DNA from: Siphlonurus alternatus
Lineage: Eukaryota > Arthropoda > Insecta > Ephemeroptera > Siphlonuridae
Direction of reading: 5' to 3'
Assembly: GCA_949825025.1 (NCBI GenBank)
Contig: OX463782.1
Span: 31,219,351 to 31,283,350, forward strand
Length of the DNA: 64,000 nt
In this document: positions 50,712 through 64,000 of the stretch, one piece after another
How the letters are laid out: each line of letters starts with the position of its first letter
Numbering within the stretch: the stretch's first letter is position 1
Made by a program: the position numbers and the translations under genes
The notes under the pieces: model-generated
Told to the model about the DNA's origin: nothing
The model's input: the letters and a program-made list of their open reading frames with translations, nothing else
Databases searched by the model: none

Positions 50712-50886
50712 TATATAAGCAAAGAGGTTGAAAGTTTCACTGCAAGCAGAACAGATATGACACAGCAAGCTTAGTGAGGATATGTCGTTGCTATTGCAAA
50801 GGCTTTACTTCTTGCTTGCTTTCATGCTATTTATATCTCTGAGAGCAAGTATAAGCGCGCAAGCTCTTTTCTCTTATACGGGTTAA
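50712..50886 (+). CDS. Small ORF with TATA box and signal-peptide-like N terminus
   Basis: TATATAAG (50712-50719) lies 27 nt before an initiator-like TTTCACT (A at 50739). The first ATG after it (50782) opens a 34-codon frame, MSLLLQRLYFLLAFMLFISL..., ending at TAA (50884-50886). Residues about 7-20 are strongly hydrophobic, and a SISAQA-like site could serve signal peptidase, leaving only a short mature peptide. It might also be a first exon with a weak donor near 50881. No family is recognised; chance remains likely. Confidence 0.3.
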
Positions 50887-51221
50887 TCTTCAGCTGAGTT
50901 CTTTGTCATCTTCCATTCTTCTTCTAGAGTAATACATACAAGTATCAACAAGAAAAAAAAATTACATGTGAAGTTTTATATAAAACAAGATAGCGTGCCT
51001 GCTTTGATATTTTTGTTATTGACCCACAGTTATTAGTTTATTTTGTTTCTTGGATATTACCTAAAGGCATAAAAATATTCTATGTAGGGGAGAGAATTTA
51101 TAGGGAAGTTATTCTTCAGAATTCAGCTACAAGTATAACTTTGTTTACAAAAGTAGTAGAGAAGCTTTTATCTTGTTAAATTTAGTAAATTATTTTGATA
51201 CATTGATATTGCTGTAATAAC

Positions 51222-51461
51222 AATGGAGGCTTCAAGTCAGCTGATTTCGCAGTGTTCCCCACCGTCCTATCCAAACCTATGTAAAAAAAAAAAACTCGAA
51301 ATTGCTTTTTTGGTATTAAAGAATTTTTTTAGAGGAAAATAAGTTTTTGATTCATTATCAGAATACCCTTAAATGGGGGAGGGGGGTAAAAATTCAAATT
51401 TTCTAGCATGGTGGCTTATGGAGAAAATTTTCCCGTCGAGGAACACTTGAAGCCTCTATTG
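51222..51461. mobile_element. MITE family D, copy 2
   Basis: The ends are AATGGAGGCTTCAAGTCAG and ACTTGAAGCCTCTATTG; ACAATRGAGG also continues outward as an inverted match. The segment CAGCTGATTTCGCAGTGTTC matches the inner element at 48603. Confidence 0.75.
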
Positions 51462-54400
51462 TTATAATTTATTGTACAGAAACCGAAAATGAAATTAAAT
51501 CAAATCAGTATGTTTTGGAATCTACACTAAAAATTAAGTAATTCCTATCATAAACGACTATAGATCATCGACAGTGTCTACATAAAATTGATTTAGCTTA
51601 GAAGTGCGATGCGGGTAAAAGCTATGTAAGCCCCGTGAAGTTAGGCAACCCCTCGAACGAGCAAGGGGAGCGGGTTGCATCATTTAATTGATTCAGGGGA
51701 CACCAGTGCGTCAGAGCAGAAATAAACTGGAAAAATGCAGTTGAATATATTTTATATTTAGTTTACAGGACAAACCCACAGCGTAGTAACTGTATTATAT
51801 AAAAGAGCATATAAAAATGGTTAATTTGTGATACTTAAAATAAATCTTATAATGTTAAAAAAAAAAATACATTGTAAAACAAAAATATAATTAATTTAAC
51901 TCTCAATTACTTTTTTTATGAGTATAATGTTGTATATAATTATATCTTTTAATGATTTAACGGAAAATACACTGATTTTGCTTTTATAGTATGTTATATA
52001 TGAAATCAATAATAACGTAAATCTTCAATGATCATGCACAGTACGTCGAGTTAGTTTTCTAAACTAATACCTCGTATCGAGAGCTCGTGAATTCGAATAC
52101 CACCACTGCTGTATAAAAAATTCTCATTCTGTAATTAAGAATATGAAATCAGTTGAAATTTTAAAAAAGTAGCAGAAAATCATTTGATATAAGAAAATAA
52201 TTAATTTACCTAATTTAAATAAATTAATTTCTGCATAACTTAACAGTATTGTTTAAAATAATATATACGAAAAAAAAAATGGTAAGTCTACTGCAAAAAT
52301 ATTTTTAATAAATAAAATTGAATAAATTTTTCGAGTAAATAATTTAATTATAATTATTTCTTAAAAAAAAAAACCTAACTTAGTAAGACATTTCTGTTCA
52401 TATTGCTGAATATAAGGCTGTGAATTAGACTATAATTTTCAACAAGAAACATGCAGAGAGGAGAAAGACAAACACGTACACACATATAGGAGGAAAGAGA
52501 GAGAGAGAAAATTATCGAGTCATTGAACTTTTTCATCGTTCCCGTAATCCGCTTTCAAAGCATCTAGAATATATATTTCAAGACTTGAGAGACTAAACGC
52601 TATATATTTATAATAATGTTTCAAAAGTTACGTATATATTCTCTCGAGTAAAAGCTCGTGCTTTAAAGGGTATGTATTCAGACCTCATATACAATTTATA
52701 TACCATTTATGAATATTCTAAGTTAATTAAATTATTAATGAAGTTATTTAAGTAATAAAGGGAAGCTATATTAAATTGAATTTATATAGCATGAGATATA
52801 CATATCATTTTGTAGAAGTGAGAAAGTGACTTATCTTTTAAGTAGACAAATTGCTTAGGTTGCTTAGGGTTGATGTTTTCTGGTTAGCAAATATAAGTTT
52901 CAACTATAAAAACATGAAAGTATGGTCGAAAATTTTTTCAGCTATAACAAACATGCAATTTTATAAGATTTAACTGCACGTGTATACCACGGTGATTAAT
53001 TTGTAGAAGTAGGCATGCAATGTAATCTTCTTCGCTTTAGGTAGTCATTGTTATATATAGTGAGTGTTAGCTACAGTCATGCAGTTGATGTTACAGGGTA
53101 AGTGGAGCGTGCAATGCGGTACCTCCCTCCCTTCATGGCGAACCAACAATAGATGCGTGCATCAGGCGTGCCTTTAACAATGCATCGGTCACCAATAATG
53201 CACTTACCTGCAGTCACGGACCAAAACCTTTGTAAGTCAACAAATTTATTTATAATATTGTCACCATATAAAACGCTATATCTTTCATTAACAAACAGGG
53301 AGAGTGACTTTAGTTTTTTTTACTCTCTATATAAGAGTAACTTGTACTAAAAAAAAGGTGAGGTAAAAAGTAACGGGACGAACCGATAAAATATGTTAGA
53401 AAAAGCGAACGGCGTCAGCAGGCAGGTCGTGCGGATGAAGAAGACGTAATCTGGAGTTTGTGATACGTTGTGCTGACGTCAGTACTTTACGTTAGTTTGT
53501 AATTATATCAAACAAAATCCCTCTTTAATTTCACTAGTCTCTTTTGAATCAATAAAAGTCTCATTATATTACAAAATATTATAAATCTATTGGAGCAGAA
53601 ATGAAATTTGTTTGAAATTTTTATTGATTATGTCAAGAGTATATAAGAAAAATTCAAAAGCTTTTTTAAAGTTCATTTAATTTTTTAAAATATTGTACCA
53701 CAAAGGCTTTTTACACACGTAAAAGCATTCTTAATTTTATTAAAGAGTTTTAGAGTGGGATGTAAACTCGTATGGAGCTGAGTATATATACTGAACATCG
53801 TATATAGATGTGACAGGATGACTTAACACGTTGCCGCAGTCCCTCGGCTAGTCTACTGATGGCTAACCGCGTATGCAAACATTATACCTCCTGTGAAACG
53901 ATTGAGCTGCTGCTTGTACCCGCTATGTTAGTACAACATGTCGGACAACGATAAAATGTATGACCCATTGTTATACAGGAAGAAGAAAAGGATATCAAAC
54001 TTGATGTCTTCTGTCGATCGTTAAAAGCTTTAATAAACTTGAAACTAATAATTTATAAAATAACTGTTGCAGAATACATTGTAGTATAAAATTTACATAA
54101 TCCTAAAATATACAACATTGTTGTTTTAAAAAATATAGAGCTAAGATTAGAAGGAAAAAGCTAGCTTAGAATACATAATATTTCAAGCTAAATAAAGTCA
54201 ATAGGATGGTACCAGAAAACTTTAAATTACACGATGGAAAATGGAAACCTAAATTTTTTTCTGTAATATGTTTAAAAAAAAATGAATCATATATAAATGT
54301 GAATTTGACGTGCAAAAATTCAATTTCAGTTTTTACAAAGTATTTAGATACTTTAGATTTTAGATTTGTATATAGAGAAGTTAACTGAAAGAATTATATT

Positions 54401-57046
54401 TCTTTTTTTCTTTTAGTTTTAAAAGTAACGCTCAGCTAGTTTTATCAAATATGATAAGTGAGATATTTTTCTCAATAACAAAATCCATTTTTCATGTTTT
54501 TTTCCCTTATTTTTTTATCAACTTGCCTGCTCTTTTGAAACTCTAGTATTATATCTCTAGTAGACTTTTAAATGGAGTTTTAAAAGATAAAAATCTTTTA
54601 ACGTGCAATATTACATAAAAAATAATGTTATTTCCGAGTTCAATATTTCAGGTTCAAGAATTTATTTTTTAGTTATTACAATGGTTTCGTGACGCCTGCG
54701 TACTTTCTTGGTTCATGCTCCAGTGCAATCTTCATCTTCATGTTTAGTGAATCCATGCATACGTGGGTGGGGAACGTACATACAAGGTGGGGGATCGCGG
54801 TAGAGAAGGGATAATATTAACAGTTACATTTCTAGATACTACGCTAACTCTTGTACAGAAAGAAACAAGCTTAAGAAGAAGAAGGAAAAGAACTTTTAAA
54901 AGTTCTCTTTTTTAAAAGTTTATTTTATTTAAATGATTAAAATTGACATTTTCTTAAAATTTATATAAGTGTTACATTTTTTTTTTAAAAGAGCAAGAAT
55001 ACACGTAATTCAAAATTTATTTCTTCGTAATAAGGTATGTACTTGAAGTAATTATAAAGGTCAAATACTAAGATTGTTATTACAATTACTATAGTTAATA
55101 AGTAATTTATAATTACATAAATGAACAATTATTATACATGTTACGAAATGCGTATATTGATATGTATTAACTTACAATAATTTTATTCCATATTTCCTCT
55201 TTACTATGATTAATTACCTTGTTAATTAAAATGCACATAAACAAAGTTGCAAAACTTGCATAAAAAGTAGATCTAGTGCATATTGCATATGACAAACGTA
55301 CCAGAACGATTAGTTTTGTCACATCATCAATCCTTGTCATTATGACGACACCCATTTTATTAAAAAAAGAATAAGTCCAGCAATGAGCTAGGAATACTAG
55401 CAGAGTTGCTACTGCATGCATGTCAAAGATGAGCCAGACTTTACAGTTATGCCGCGTGTGCGTTCAAATGTGACACCATAATTGTTGTTTCCTTTACTGT
55501 TAGTAATTTTATTATTTATACTAAGAAATTTTTAAACTATAATATTATCCATTAATTTAATGTCTTGTGTATTTTTTTTACAATAAATAAGCTTTGTAAT
55601 AATTTTACTGTACACAAAAACATTTTGGTAAAATTAAATGAAACAGAAATCCATTTTGTATTTACCTTTATAAATAAAATAATATAAATTTGTGTTGCGT
55701 GATTATCTTAGTAAATAATTTTATTAATTATGATACATAATGCCGTAAAAGCTTTTGATGAGGCTGAATAGATTATGAGAGTATGTTCATAAAATTATCA
55801 GTCTTAGAATTATGTATAAAATTGTAATTTTTTGTGTTAAAAATTGTCTGCACGCAGAAAAAAACTTAAAAGCAATAATGTTAAAATCATAAAAAAATTA
55901 TTTCATAATAAATTCTTTCTTTAAAAATATACAGCCATGAACTTAACGTTTAATCATGAGAACTAGTAGGAAAGTTAAATAATGCGAAATTCATTAGAAT
56001 TATAATATGCAGAAAGAAAAAAGCATTCACACAAAAAAGAACATATTAAGAATGATGCAATATAAAAAATACTAGATAGTTTTCAAACATTATTTATCTT
56101 GATGTAAAAAAATAGCTTTTAGCTGACGCTAAACGTTGATGACCTGAGAGCTGGTCGAGGCATGGCGCCGTGATTAGAACTTAATTACTGTAGACGGAAA
56201 AGCATTTGAACAAGTTGCGTAATAACTGAAATTAGTAAACTTTTTTCAAGGTTATTTTTTTTTTAATGAAATATTTCTGATTGGCTGTAAATTTTTGCAA
56301 AATCTTGTGTAGGTATTAAAGCAAGGAAGTCCAAAATTGTACATAACCACCGCACGTATCATCAGAGTTATAGGTGGTTAAAAGTTGTTGCTACCTCGTC
56401 GTCTTTACGGTACATTTGTGACGTCACAAAACCTTCACCTTCACTGCTGGAGAGGAAGAAACAGAAATGATTTTACACTCACCAAAATCTCACATTTTTT
56501 TTTACAAAAACATCAAATTATGCATATCACTTGGATAAATAAGAAAATGTTAAAAAAATAAAGTGAGTAGTGTTTAATGAAATATCTGTTAATTATTTAA
56601 AAGCACTTAAAAAATTAATTAACGTTGTTATTTATTATTCTTAAAAGCATACCCTCTTTTATACGTATAAAATAAATCCATTTATATATTAATATTATTA
56701 TCATCTTAATTGAAATTTAATTAATTTAATTCGATTAAAAAAGTGTAATTTAAAAAATATAATGAAGAACTAAAACTCCTATTTGCTGTATACTTGTCCA
56801 ATACATAATAGCTTAGGAGATCTGACAAAATTCTTCTCTCATTAGAGAATTTAATAATATTAATACGTAATTTATAAATGTTTTCTATAATAATTACACT
56901 CTTTTGAATCAGATTAAGCCTAGATAAAATAGATCAAAATTATCCATTTCATCCACCCTGTCTCCGGATATTAATGGGACTTCTGCATTGACATTATTGA
57001 CAACAATGATAGGCATATCATTGCAGTCAATATTAGCTAGATATCA

Positions 57047-57208
57047 CAGTTGCCATCAGACGGACGCTTGGCCCAATGAGCGCTGCGATCGCACTGACCG
57101 GCATGTAAGTACGGCGAACGAGGCTCGCGCCATCAGTTCGCTCGCGATCACCGAGCTCTCGTGACATCTGTGACCTAACGAGCTCCATCATGTCCAGAAG
57201 GTCCTCAG
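57047..57208. other. CpG-rich patch with splice-like sites, unknown
   Basis: The minus strand has a 50-codon open segment (YPEDLLDMMELVRSQMSREL...) in good codons. The plus strand has TCACAG near 57049, CAT|GTAAGT near 57104 and CAGG|GTAAGC near 57209. It may be an exon of an unrecognised gene on either strand or a noncoding first exon. No family is recognised. Confidence 0.25.
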
Positions 57209-60027
57209 GGTAAGCAATCAACAAATATAATTCGAGGCGTAATTATAATAATTCAAACTAAATTATTTATTCAATAATATATTGATAACATTTTCGAAAA
57301 TTTTAAATTTCACGATAAAGAATCGTAAATTTTTTATCAAAATATAATATATATATAGCCGATTTTGTAATTTTTATTTTTTAAAATTTCTATTCAGCGA
57401 CAAAAATTTTAATATACAACAATATATCGTTGTTGTTATTTTTTACGTTGTTTCGATCATAATTTATTTTTATTTATTTATAATGTTAGCTTACTACAGC
57501 ATATTCTGGCATTGGCGTAAGCATTCCGTATTATAAATATATATACATCTATGGACACCCCTGCTTAATTTGTAGACATTGTCACAGAGTCTATTGAAGC
57601 GTAGCTAATTTCACTTCCTGTGAAATTACTAAACAAAAAATCTGCATCCCTTTGTCTCCCGAGCCAGCAATTCAAATAATCAGAAAGAGGCAATGTTGCA
57701 GTTATCATAATTTGTATATAATATATACTATACGTTCTCATTAAAATTATCGTGGTCTTTGTGGTTTCCGACAATTAAAATTACGATTAATTAATGACTG
57801 GTCATACAGGGTATGAATTCATCAAAAAAATATATAATTATAAGTTCGAAATAACACTTATAAAAAATTTTTCCTTTGGAACAAATATAAAACAAGAGAT
57901 TAAATTTTTTAAGAAAAATAATTTCAGTTAATTAGCAACATCAGATTGTTTAATAGCAAATTACGGAAAACAAAATTTAGTTTTTTAATTACCATTTAAT
58001 ATAATTTATTGATTAATGCATATATTAATATTTAATATTAAACAAAAACTTCTTAATATAATAATAAATCATATATTAAAAAATAACTTTGAACAGTATT
58101 AAAATAAACATCATTCAAAACAAATTAGCAGTTTTCGCATTTACTTAACATGAAATGGAAATGTTCAACATGACGTCACATGCTGTTGCTATAACTTACA
58201 GTATATATATCCTGGACAGGTGGTATTAGCTCGCTCGAAGCATCTGATTTATATTACTAGTTTTGGATATCAGCCAAAATCTGATAGTCCACAAAATTCA
58301 AGATCCGCTGTATGCCAATTTACATTTTATCTTTGCTTGACAATATTTATTATATCTTTGTATTAAAAAAAAATAATAAACGTGTAAATTTCATTTTTAC
58401 TTTTGTGCGTGTGAATAATTGTTTTTGATAATTTTTGCGCCCTAAATATTATAATAAAACATTTAATGTGAAAATTTGACTAACTAAATTAGAAAATTTG
58501 ATAGAATGAATTTCAATAGTCGTTTGTTTGTTTGTACGAGCCCAGTGAACATCAGAAACCTTTTATTTTCTACTCCGACTTATCTACTGCATGAAAGGCT
58601 TCATTTTTCTACCTTGCGTGGGTTTTTAAAACCAGAACGTGGAAAATTAGTGAAGTTAAAGTAGCAAAAAATTAAGGTGAAGGAACTTTTAAAACGAGAA
58701 CTATTAAAATTTTCACACGGTGACAAATATAAATTGCACCAATAAAATTTACAATTGATATTTATTTTATTCAGATATGTATCATGCAGGGAGATCTCGT
58801 GTTTATTAGAGCACGATTTTCATCCGACATACAGACCACACACCAGGAAATTAGCATGTGTATCAGTTATGCAGTGACTGTCTGAATTGCATGATAATTA
58901 ACTGAGTTTTAAATTTAACTCAGCTATTAATTTTTAAACTTTTTTTTAATTGTTTAAAAATACAAAAATACAAAAATATTGCAAGGAATTAATTTCAATT
59001 AAAATTATTAGATATATAAAATACTATAACATTGACAAGCAAAATTGGTTTGATACTTTGTTGAACAGTACAAATATTAAAGGAAGAATATTGTATGTAC
59101 ATAATAATTATATAATAATTAGTATCATATTGAATAAATTCTGCATTGAAGTTAATTTATAAAATATTTTAAGAGAAAATATAATATAACAATATCACGA
59201 AAAAAAAAATCAATAAATCAGTAAAATTTTAAACATAATTTTATATTTGTAATAAACAAATTATTTATTAATTAAACTCGGACAAACCATTGCAGCGATA
59301 TATAAACTTAAATTTAGAGTCTATTCAAACAAAAATAACTAAAAAGTTTATATCTGTATGAAAGTATTTTGCAGCAGAAAGTTGTTAATGTGTTTCTGAT
59401 TGACTGCAAAGTCACTCATCTCTGGTAGTAATCTCTTGCTTGCCGTGAGGAAGTCGTTCACGTTTATCACAAGAGGAGAACCACAAATAAAAAATAAACT
59501 ACATCTACCGTGACTAATTCGGGAACAGTTTGTGTTATTTAGTATACACTCTGAGATATAATTGAATTTATAATAAAGAAATTTAAATAAAAAGCTTTTG
59601 AAGAATGAGGAAAAAAACATTTAATTGCAATGTAATAAAAACATAAACATTTACCATTTTGATTGTGTTTAACTTTTTGTTTTAAATAATTAAAATAAAA
59701 ATTATACATTATATTAAAATAACAAGAACTGAGAATAATTTACATCATCATGCATTGTATGTGTTTATTCTGAGAGTTTGTTTTGCAATGCTATGAATTA
59801 CATTCACACTGCAGCAGGGTGGGGTTCTTCACTCGGCAGGTGTCTTCTCATGATATACCCACATGTTGTGACCATCTATTTGCGTATATTTAAGAGATCT
59901 CTATTGCCACAGAGTATCCTGCATACTCCGACAATATAATAACTCCCGGGACTCCCGCATGTAGGTCAGGGGATGACGCGGCGCCAGCCCGCGATTGTGG
60001 CGCCACACCAGGGAGGAAAGAAACCCC

Positions 60028-60051
60028 CCCTCTCTCTCTCTCTCTCTCTCT
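60028..60051. repeat. (CT)n microsatellite
   Basis: A short run of CT dinucleotides after a poly(C) stretch. Confidence 0.85.
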
Positions 60052-60221
60052 TAATTTCTTTACAAGTATAACATGTTAGTTATGACGTATTATTAATGTT
60101 TATAAATATGAATATATAAACAAAATTAACCTTGTCATTTAATGCTTCTTCAGTTTCATTCAATTAATGCATTTTTATATTTGTAGTGACGTAATATTAA
60201 TTATACAATCTTGTGCTGTAC

Positions 60222-60526
60222 ATTGGACAACCTTCATGAAAATTTTTTATTGCATATTTGGATAGTGGACCTTGAGTTATGTATTGTCAAAAAATTTACC
60301 CTCAAAATCGATGGATCGAGGGGAAAGACGCTGTGACGTCATAGTCATGCAACGTATTTCCCTATGCTTACGTATTAAATAATTGCATGACTATGACGTC
60401 ACAGCATTTTGCAGCATGATTTTAAGGATGGTTCAAAAAATATTAAAAAATATTGACAGTACATAACTCGAGGTCCTCTATCCATGGCAAATATGCAATA
60501 AAAATTTTTCATGAAGGTTGTCCATT
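60222..60526. mobile_element. Hairpin MITE, family E, with paired CRE motifs
   Basis: The ends are TTGGACAACCTTCATGAAAA and TTTTTCATGAAGGTTGTCCA. The inner arms contain GTGACGTCATAGTCATGCAA and its complement TTGCATGACTATGACGTCAC. It is about 305 bp, without coding capacity. Confidence 0.82.
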
Positions 60527-63044
60527 GAGCAGATTTTTTTTTTTTTACATTTTTAATTTATATTGTTTGATAAAGTAAACTTAATATTCTTTAGAAAGTT
60601 ATAATATAACTAGCAGATATTTCTCCTTTGCTAAGACGACTACAGATATACAAAATATTGTTGATTAAACTTATGTCTTTTAGAATGAAGGATTTATCAA
60701 CTTTGAATTAATGACACCATAATTTCCATTCTCCCATAAATATTTTACAACATTTTCATAAAAAGCCCTACAGTAGTTTTCTCCTTTGTTTAGACATGAC
60801 GATACCCTGAAGCTGTTGTATACATGTAATGTGTAGTGTAAATAACGTTCGTATATCCTTCACGAACTCATCTCAAAGGCGGCATGTATACCGGATATTT
60901 ATATAAAGTGTTTTCATGTAATTAATTATTGCTACCTAAACGAATACGACGAAAAGTCTCAACTAATGAGAAAAACCATACCATTCCAGCAAGCTGGGAA
61001 ATTGCTTTCCGTTCATTTAAATACTAGTTCACTACGTTAGTAGTAGGATGCAATAAAAAAAATACATTATTACAATTTTAACTTTGTCAAAAGAAGTTTC
61101 TTGGAATAAATTTTTGTATGGGAAAACACAAATAAGTACATTTAAATTTTTTTTTTTAATTTTATTATTGAAGAAATTTAAAAGTGTGCATGTGTTATTA
61201 AATTTAGAGAGTAGCTATAAACAGTAGGAGCTTTTATAAGACAACGAAGAAAGCGTTGGTTTCTCCCTCGCGGTTCGTGTCAAGATGGCATTTGCTTGTC
61301 TTGTCGCGTTCAGCACGAAGCTACAGAGTTTTTATTTTCAACCGACATGACATCTCAAGATCTGTTTGGGATATTATTTACAATTTCTTTTCTGGTCCTC
61401 ACTAAGAATTTACGCTGCTCTTGAGATCTTGAGAGAGACTATTATAAGGTGCAATGTATAAACTATATTAGGTGCTGACGAGCGGCGTAAAATTTGCTGA
61501 GCTTGTATTTATTATGAGATGAAACATAATAGCTCTTTTGACTGAAGTCACGAAATAATTTTTATTTTATATTTTTTTAACAAGCAGGCAATTGAAAACC
61601 TCCACGAAATTGTTTCGTTGCATATTTGTATAGGAAATATGCAATAAAAATAACATGCAGCTAGGTTATCAATTTTAATTATAATATTATTGGAAATGAA
61701 GGTCAGAGTTTTAAAAGTTAATTAACAAAATAACAATAATTAAGCTGTTATAATTATTGATATAATATCTAAATCCTCACTTTTTCCTGATAATATTTAC
61801 GTCCATCCGCCGCTAACAATAGAATTCAACAATAGTTCTATATTTAAACAAAGACTTTTGGTTAAATTAATTTCATCTTTGAGATCAATAGTTAAAAAAC
61901 TTTCCTCTCACTGTTTTTTTTTCTGTGGCGTCACAAAATTTCAACGCATCTACAAACTCAGTTTTATAGATTTTACTGTCTGTATAATATATGTAAAGAA
62001 ATTTATCACATAAAAAATAATAAGATTTGGTAGTAGCTACAATAAAAGTTGTCAAAGGTCACACTGCGGCAGACGGTGTCTAGGGAGTAATGAGAGAGAG
62101 ACCATCAATCGTCACCCTCCCACGTCCAATTTATTTACCCACTACAACTTTAATGAAACTATTTTATCCTCTCCTTTTTTTATACTTAATGTATTTTAAT
62201 TAAACAGTATACAGAGTTTTTTTTTCATTATTTAAATAAAACTTTAATATTAAAAAGTAATTAATCACAAAAAAAGTTCTGGGAGTTTTTGCTGAAACTA
62301 GTGTGATTCTAGCGTCTTGGTGCATAGTTTTGTATAAGAGATTTCAGCTGATATAAGAGCACTGCTATTATGTTACAATGTTCATACAGGAAGGTATAAT
62401 GTTACAACAACATACTACACTCATGGCTTGGCAACGACAATGAATAATTAGCGGTAACGCGACTTGATCCTTATTGCCCTGCTTTACACTACTACTACTG
62501 CACTATTATAGTCACTCTAGTGATGCATACTAATGAAATGGAGATATATATTATACACAAAGACTAGCTATGGGATTAGTTGATAATTATTAATCTTGGA
62601 TTTAAAAAAATTAAAATTAATGGATTTTACATATAAACAAATTACAAAACTTAACGAAGTTACTCCGCTTGTGAGCGTTGGGAACGTCATTTTTGACGGG
62701 ATTTCTAGACTGGGTGCTGAATCATATATATACCTCGCTCAAGATTTTAAATCTGCATCTTTTGAGCTGACTTAAATAAATCTGCTTGGAAATTGAACGT
62801 TCTAGACGTCAAAAAGTGATGTACGTTATTTATAGTTTCAAATTTATATATAATTTATTAATAATTCAACTCATTGTAAATTTAAATTATTTAAAAGGGT
62901 CATTGAAAAATTGAAAAATAGGTGACAAAAATTATACTAATAGCCCTCATATATAATTTAGGAAACTCCCTTTCAATTAATCTGTTTATTTATTTAAATT
63001 TAGGTCAATATTTATTTACAATAATAGTAATGTTAATTATTTTT

Positions 63045-63072
63045 CAGTGTTACCATGTCACTCGGTTGACTG
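63045..63072 (+). promoter_or_regulatory. Possible initiator and short 5' UTR exon
   Basis: TTTTTCAGTGTTACC could be either a TCAGT initiator or a splice acceptor. It is followed 25 nt later by ACTG|GTAAGTGG, a strong donor. It lies 700 bp before the first coding exon of the right-edge gene on the same strand. Evidence is only these motifs. Confidence 0.25.
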
Positions 63073-63782
63073 GTAAGTGGATTGTTGTTGTCACACATTG
63101 ACGCTCACCTGCCCAGTTTTTAGCTGCAGCCAGGTAGCCGGTTGTTCATTGACAGATGACTGCCGGTGCTCAATAATTAGAGCATTTGCAGCGTGACAAA
63201 AACCCTAACAACTTCCGTTCTAAATTATATCACGACACTTTTGGTGACAAACTAGGAAAAGTGATACTGTTACTTTTTTTGTAACAATTTATCATCAAAA
63301 TTAATTATGTCCATTTTAAAATATAGTTACGTGTGGAACAGTACCTGTGTCTGCTATATAATTAACAACTTGATTTATTTTTAGCTACATAGTCATTAAA
63401 AATAATCCAGTCACTATAATAGAAGCTTGAAAACAGATTTAAAGGCAAATTGCAGAGCTGATGAGAACAGAGGTTAATTCTTGCTACCTCAAAACCTTAA
63501 TTGGGCAGCATGAAATCCGACCCTGATTTACCTGTGCTCTAAATCCAAGAGACAAAGATATTTAAATTTGTAATTTTAGGAGAGTAACCAGTATTGTCAT
63601 ACCAAAAAAAAAAAATTGAATTCCCCACCGATGATTTGAAACAGAACAAAAGGGTAACGTTCTCAGGTGGAGGCCTATTTGGCAGCCACACCCTCTAAAG
63701 TAGGCTAATTTCGTTGGTGATGCAGGCTGCATCGTCTAATTGTTGTTAACGGAGGTGGTGCGCGTGTTGCAGGAGCGGCAGG

Positions 63783-63935
63783 ATGAAGCCAGGCTCGTGG
63801 TGCACGTCTTCACTCGTGGTTGGCCTCATCTACCTCTACGTGCTGGCGGTCGAGGAGGTCATGGGCCAGCAGGTTGACCCTTACCGGCCAGCATACTCCC
63901 CTGATCAACAGACCTTCTACCCTGGCGTCCCTCAG
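63783..63935 (+). CDS. First coding exon of a secreted or membrane protein (partial)
   Basis: A good acceptor (GTGTTGCAG, AG at 63771-63772) is followed after 10 nt by ATG at 63783, then 51 codons to CAG|GTATGT in phase 0. Codons are GC-richer than all surrounding DNA. Residues 1-7 contain Lys3, residues about 9-23 are hydrophobic (SSLVVGLIYLYVLAV), and cleavage near VMG-QQ is plausible, so the product is likely to enter the secretory pathway. The mature start is Tyr/Pro/Gln-rich (VDPYRPAYSPDQQTFYPGVP). The gene runs off the right edge and I do not recognise the family. Upstream noncoding exons may lie at 63045-63072 or 47945-48060. Confidence 0.7.
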
Positions 63936-64000
63936 GTATGTTGGTCTTCAATAAGAAACTGTTAATAGAATATCTAGAGGATAAATTAATTTAGCTTGGG

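Larger units (their letters stand above)
50890..63771. other. Long AT-rich region before the right-edge gene
   Basis: No coding exon was recognised in about 12.9 kb. It holds MITEs at 51222-51461 and 60222-60526, a (CT)n run at 60028, GC-richer patches at about 53370-53480, 57040-57210 and 61240-61330, and a possible tiny exon at about 63045-63072. An AT-rich minus frame at 59348-59620 shows no domain. Confidence 0.55.

Noticed and set aside
59348..59620. 90-codon minus-strand frame
   Set aside because: No recognisable domain, no clear splice sites, very AT-rich; not supported as a gene.

Overview
This is nuclear DNA from an animal, most likely an insect or another arthropod. It is AT-rich (about 70% A+T by eye), its genes are split by introns, and it is packed with short inverted-repeat transposons. 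The arthropod call rests on the MED19 protein, whose core (IEKPPIGGKELLPL, QLAGFRLHAGPLPEQYR) reads like insect MED19, and on initiator-type TCAGT motifs. I cannot name the species. Almost all long open frames here are chance or repeat-derived. The real coding exons are short and were found from splice sites, phase continuity and recognisable protein blocks.

Layout. (1) 1-18.7 kb, minus strand: the first two coding exons (18596-18660 and 3843-3883) of a Musashi/Rbp6-type RNA-binding protein, separated by a 14.7 kb intron. The rest of the gene lies beyond the left edge. (2) 18.7-26.7 kb: the probable promoter side of that gene, then repeat-rich intergenic DNA with several MITE families and a 1.1 kb hAT-like element. 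(3) 26.7-36.4 kb, minus strand: a DNTTIP1 orthologue (MiDAC histone-deacetylase complex subunit). It has eight coding exons, a 5' UTR exon and a possible alternative last exon 2.9 kb downstream. Its introns hold a 5S-rRNA-derived SINE with a perfect target duplication, a 5'-truncated LINE and a hAT MITE, and one intron uses a GC-AG splice pair. (4) 40.5-43.6 kb, minus strand: a complete four-exon MED19 (Mediator subunit, 238 aa). (5) 44-64 kb: long gene-poor DNA that ends with the first coding exon of a secreted or membrane protein on the plus strand (63783-63935). Candidate upstream promoters or 5' exons lie at 47.95 kb, 50.7 kb and 63.05 kb.

The recognised genes act in gene regulation: Rbp6 on mRNA, DNTTIP1 on chromatin deacetylation, MED19 on RNA polymerase II initiation. 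Nothing shows that they are co-regulated. The most notable non-gene signals are a hammerhead-ribozyme-like motif at 8102-8144, a strong excess of the CRE palindrome TGACGTCA (17 copies seen, many inside hairpin MITEs), an ETS-site-bearing mariner-type MITE, and several TTAA-target hairpin families.
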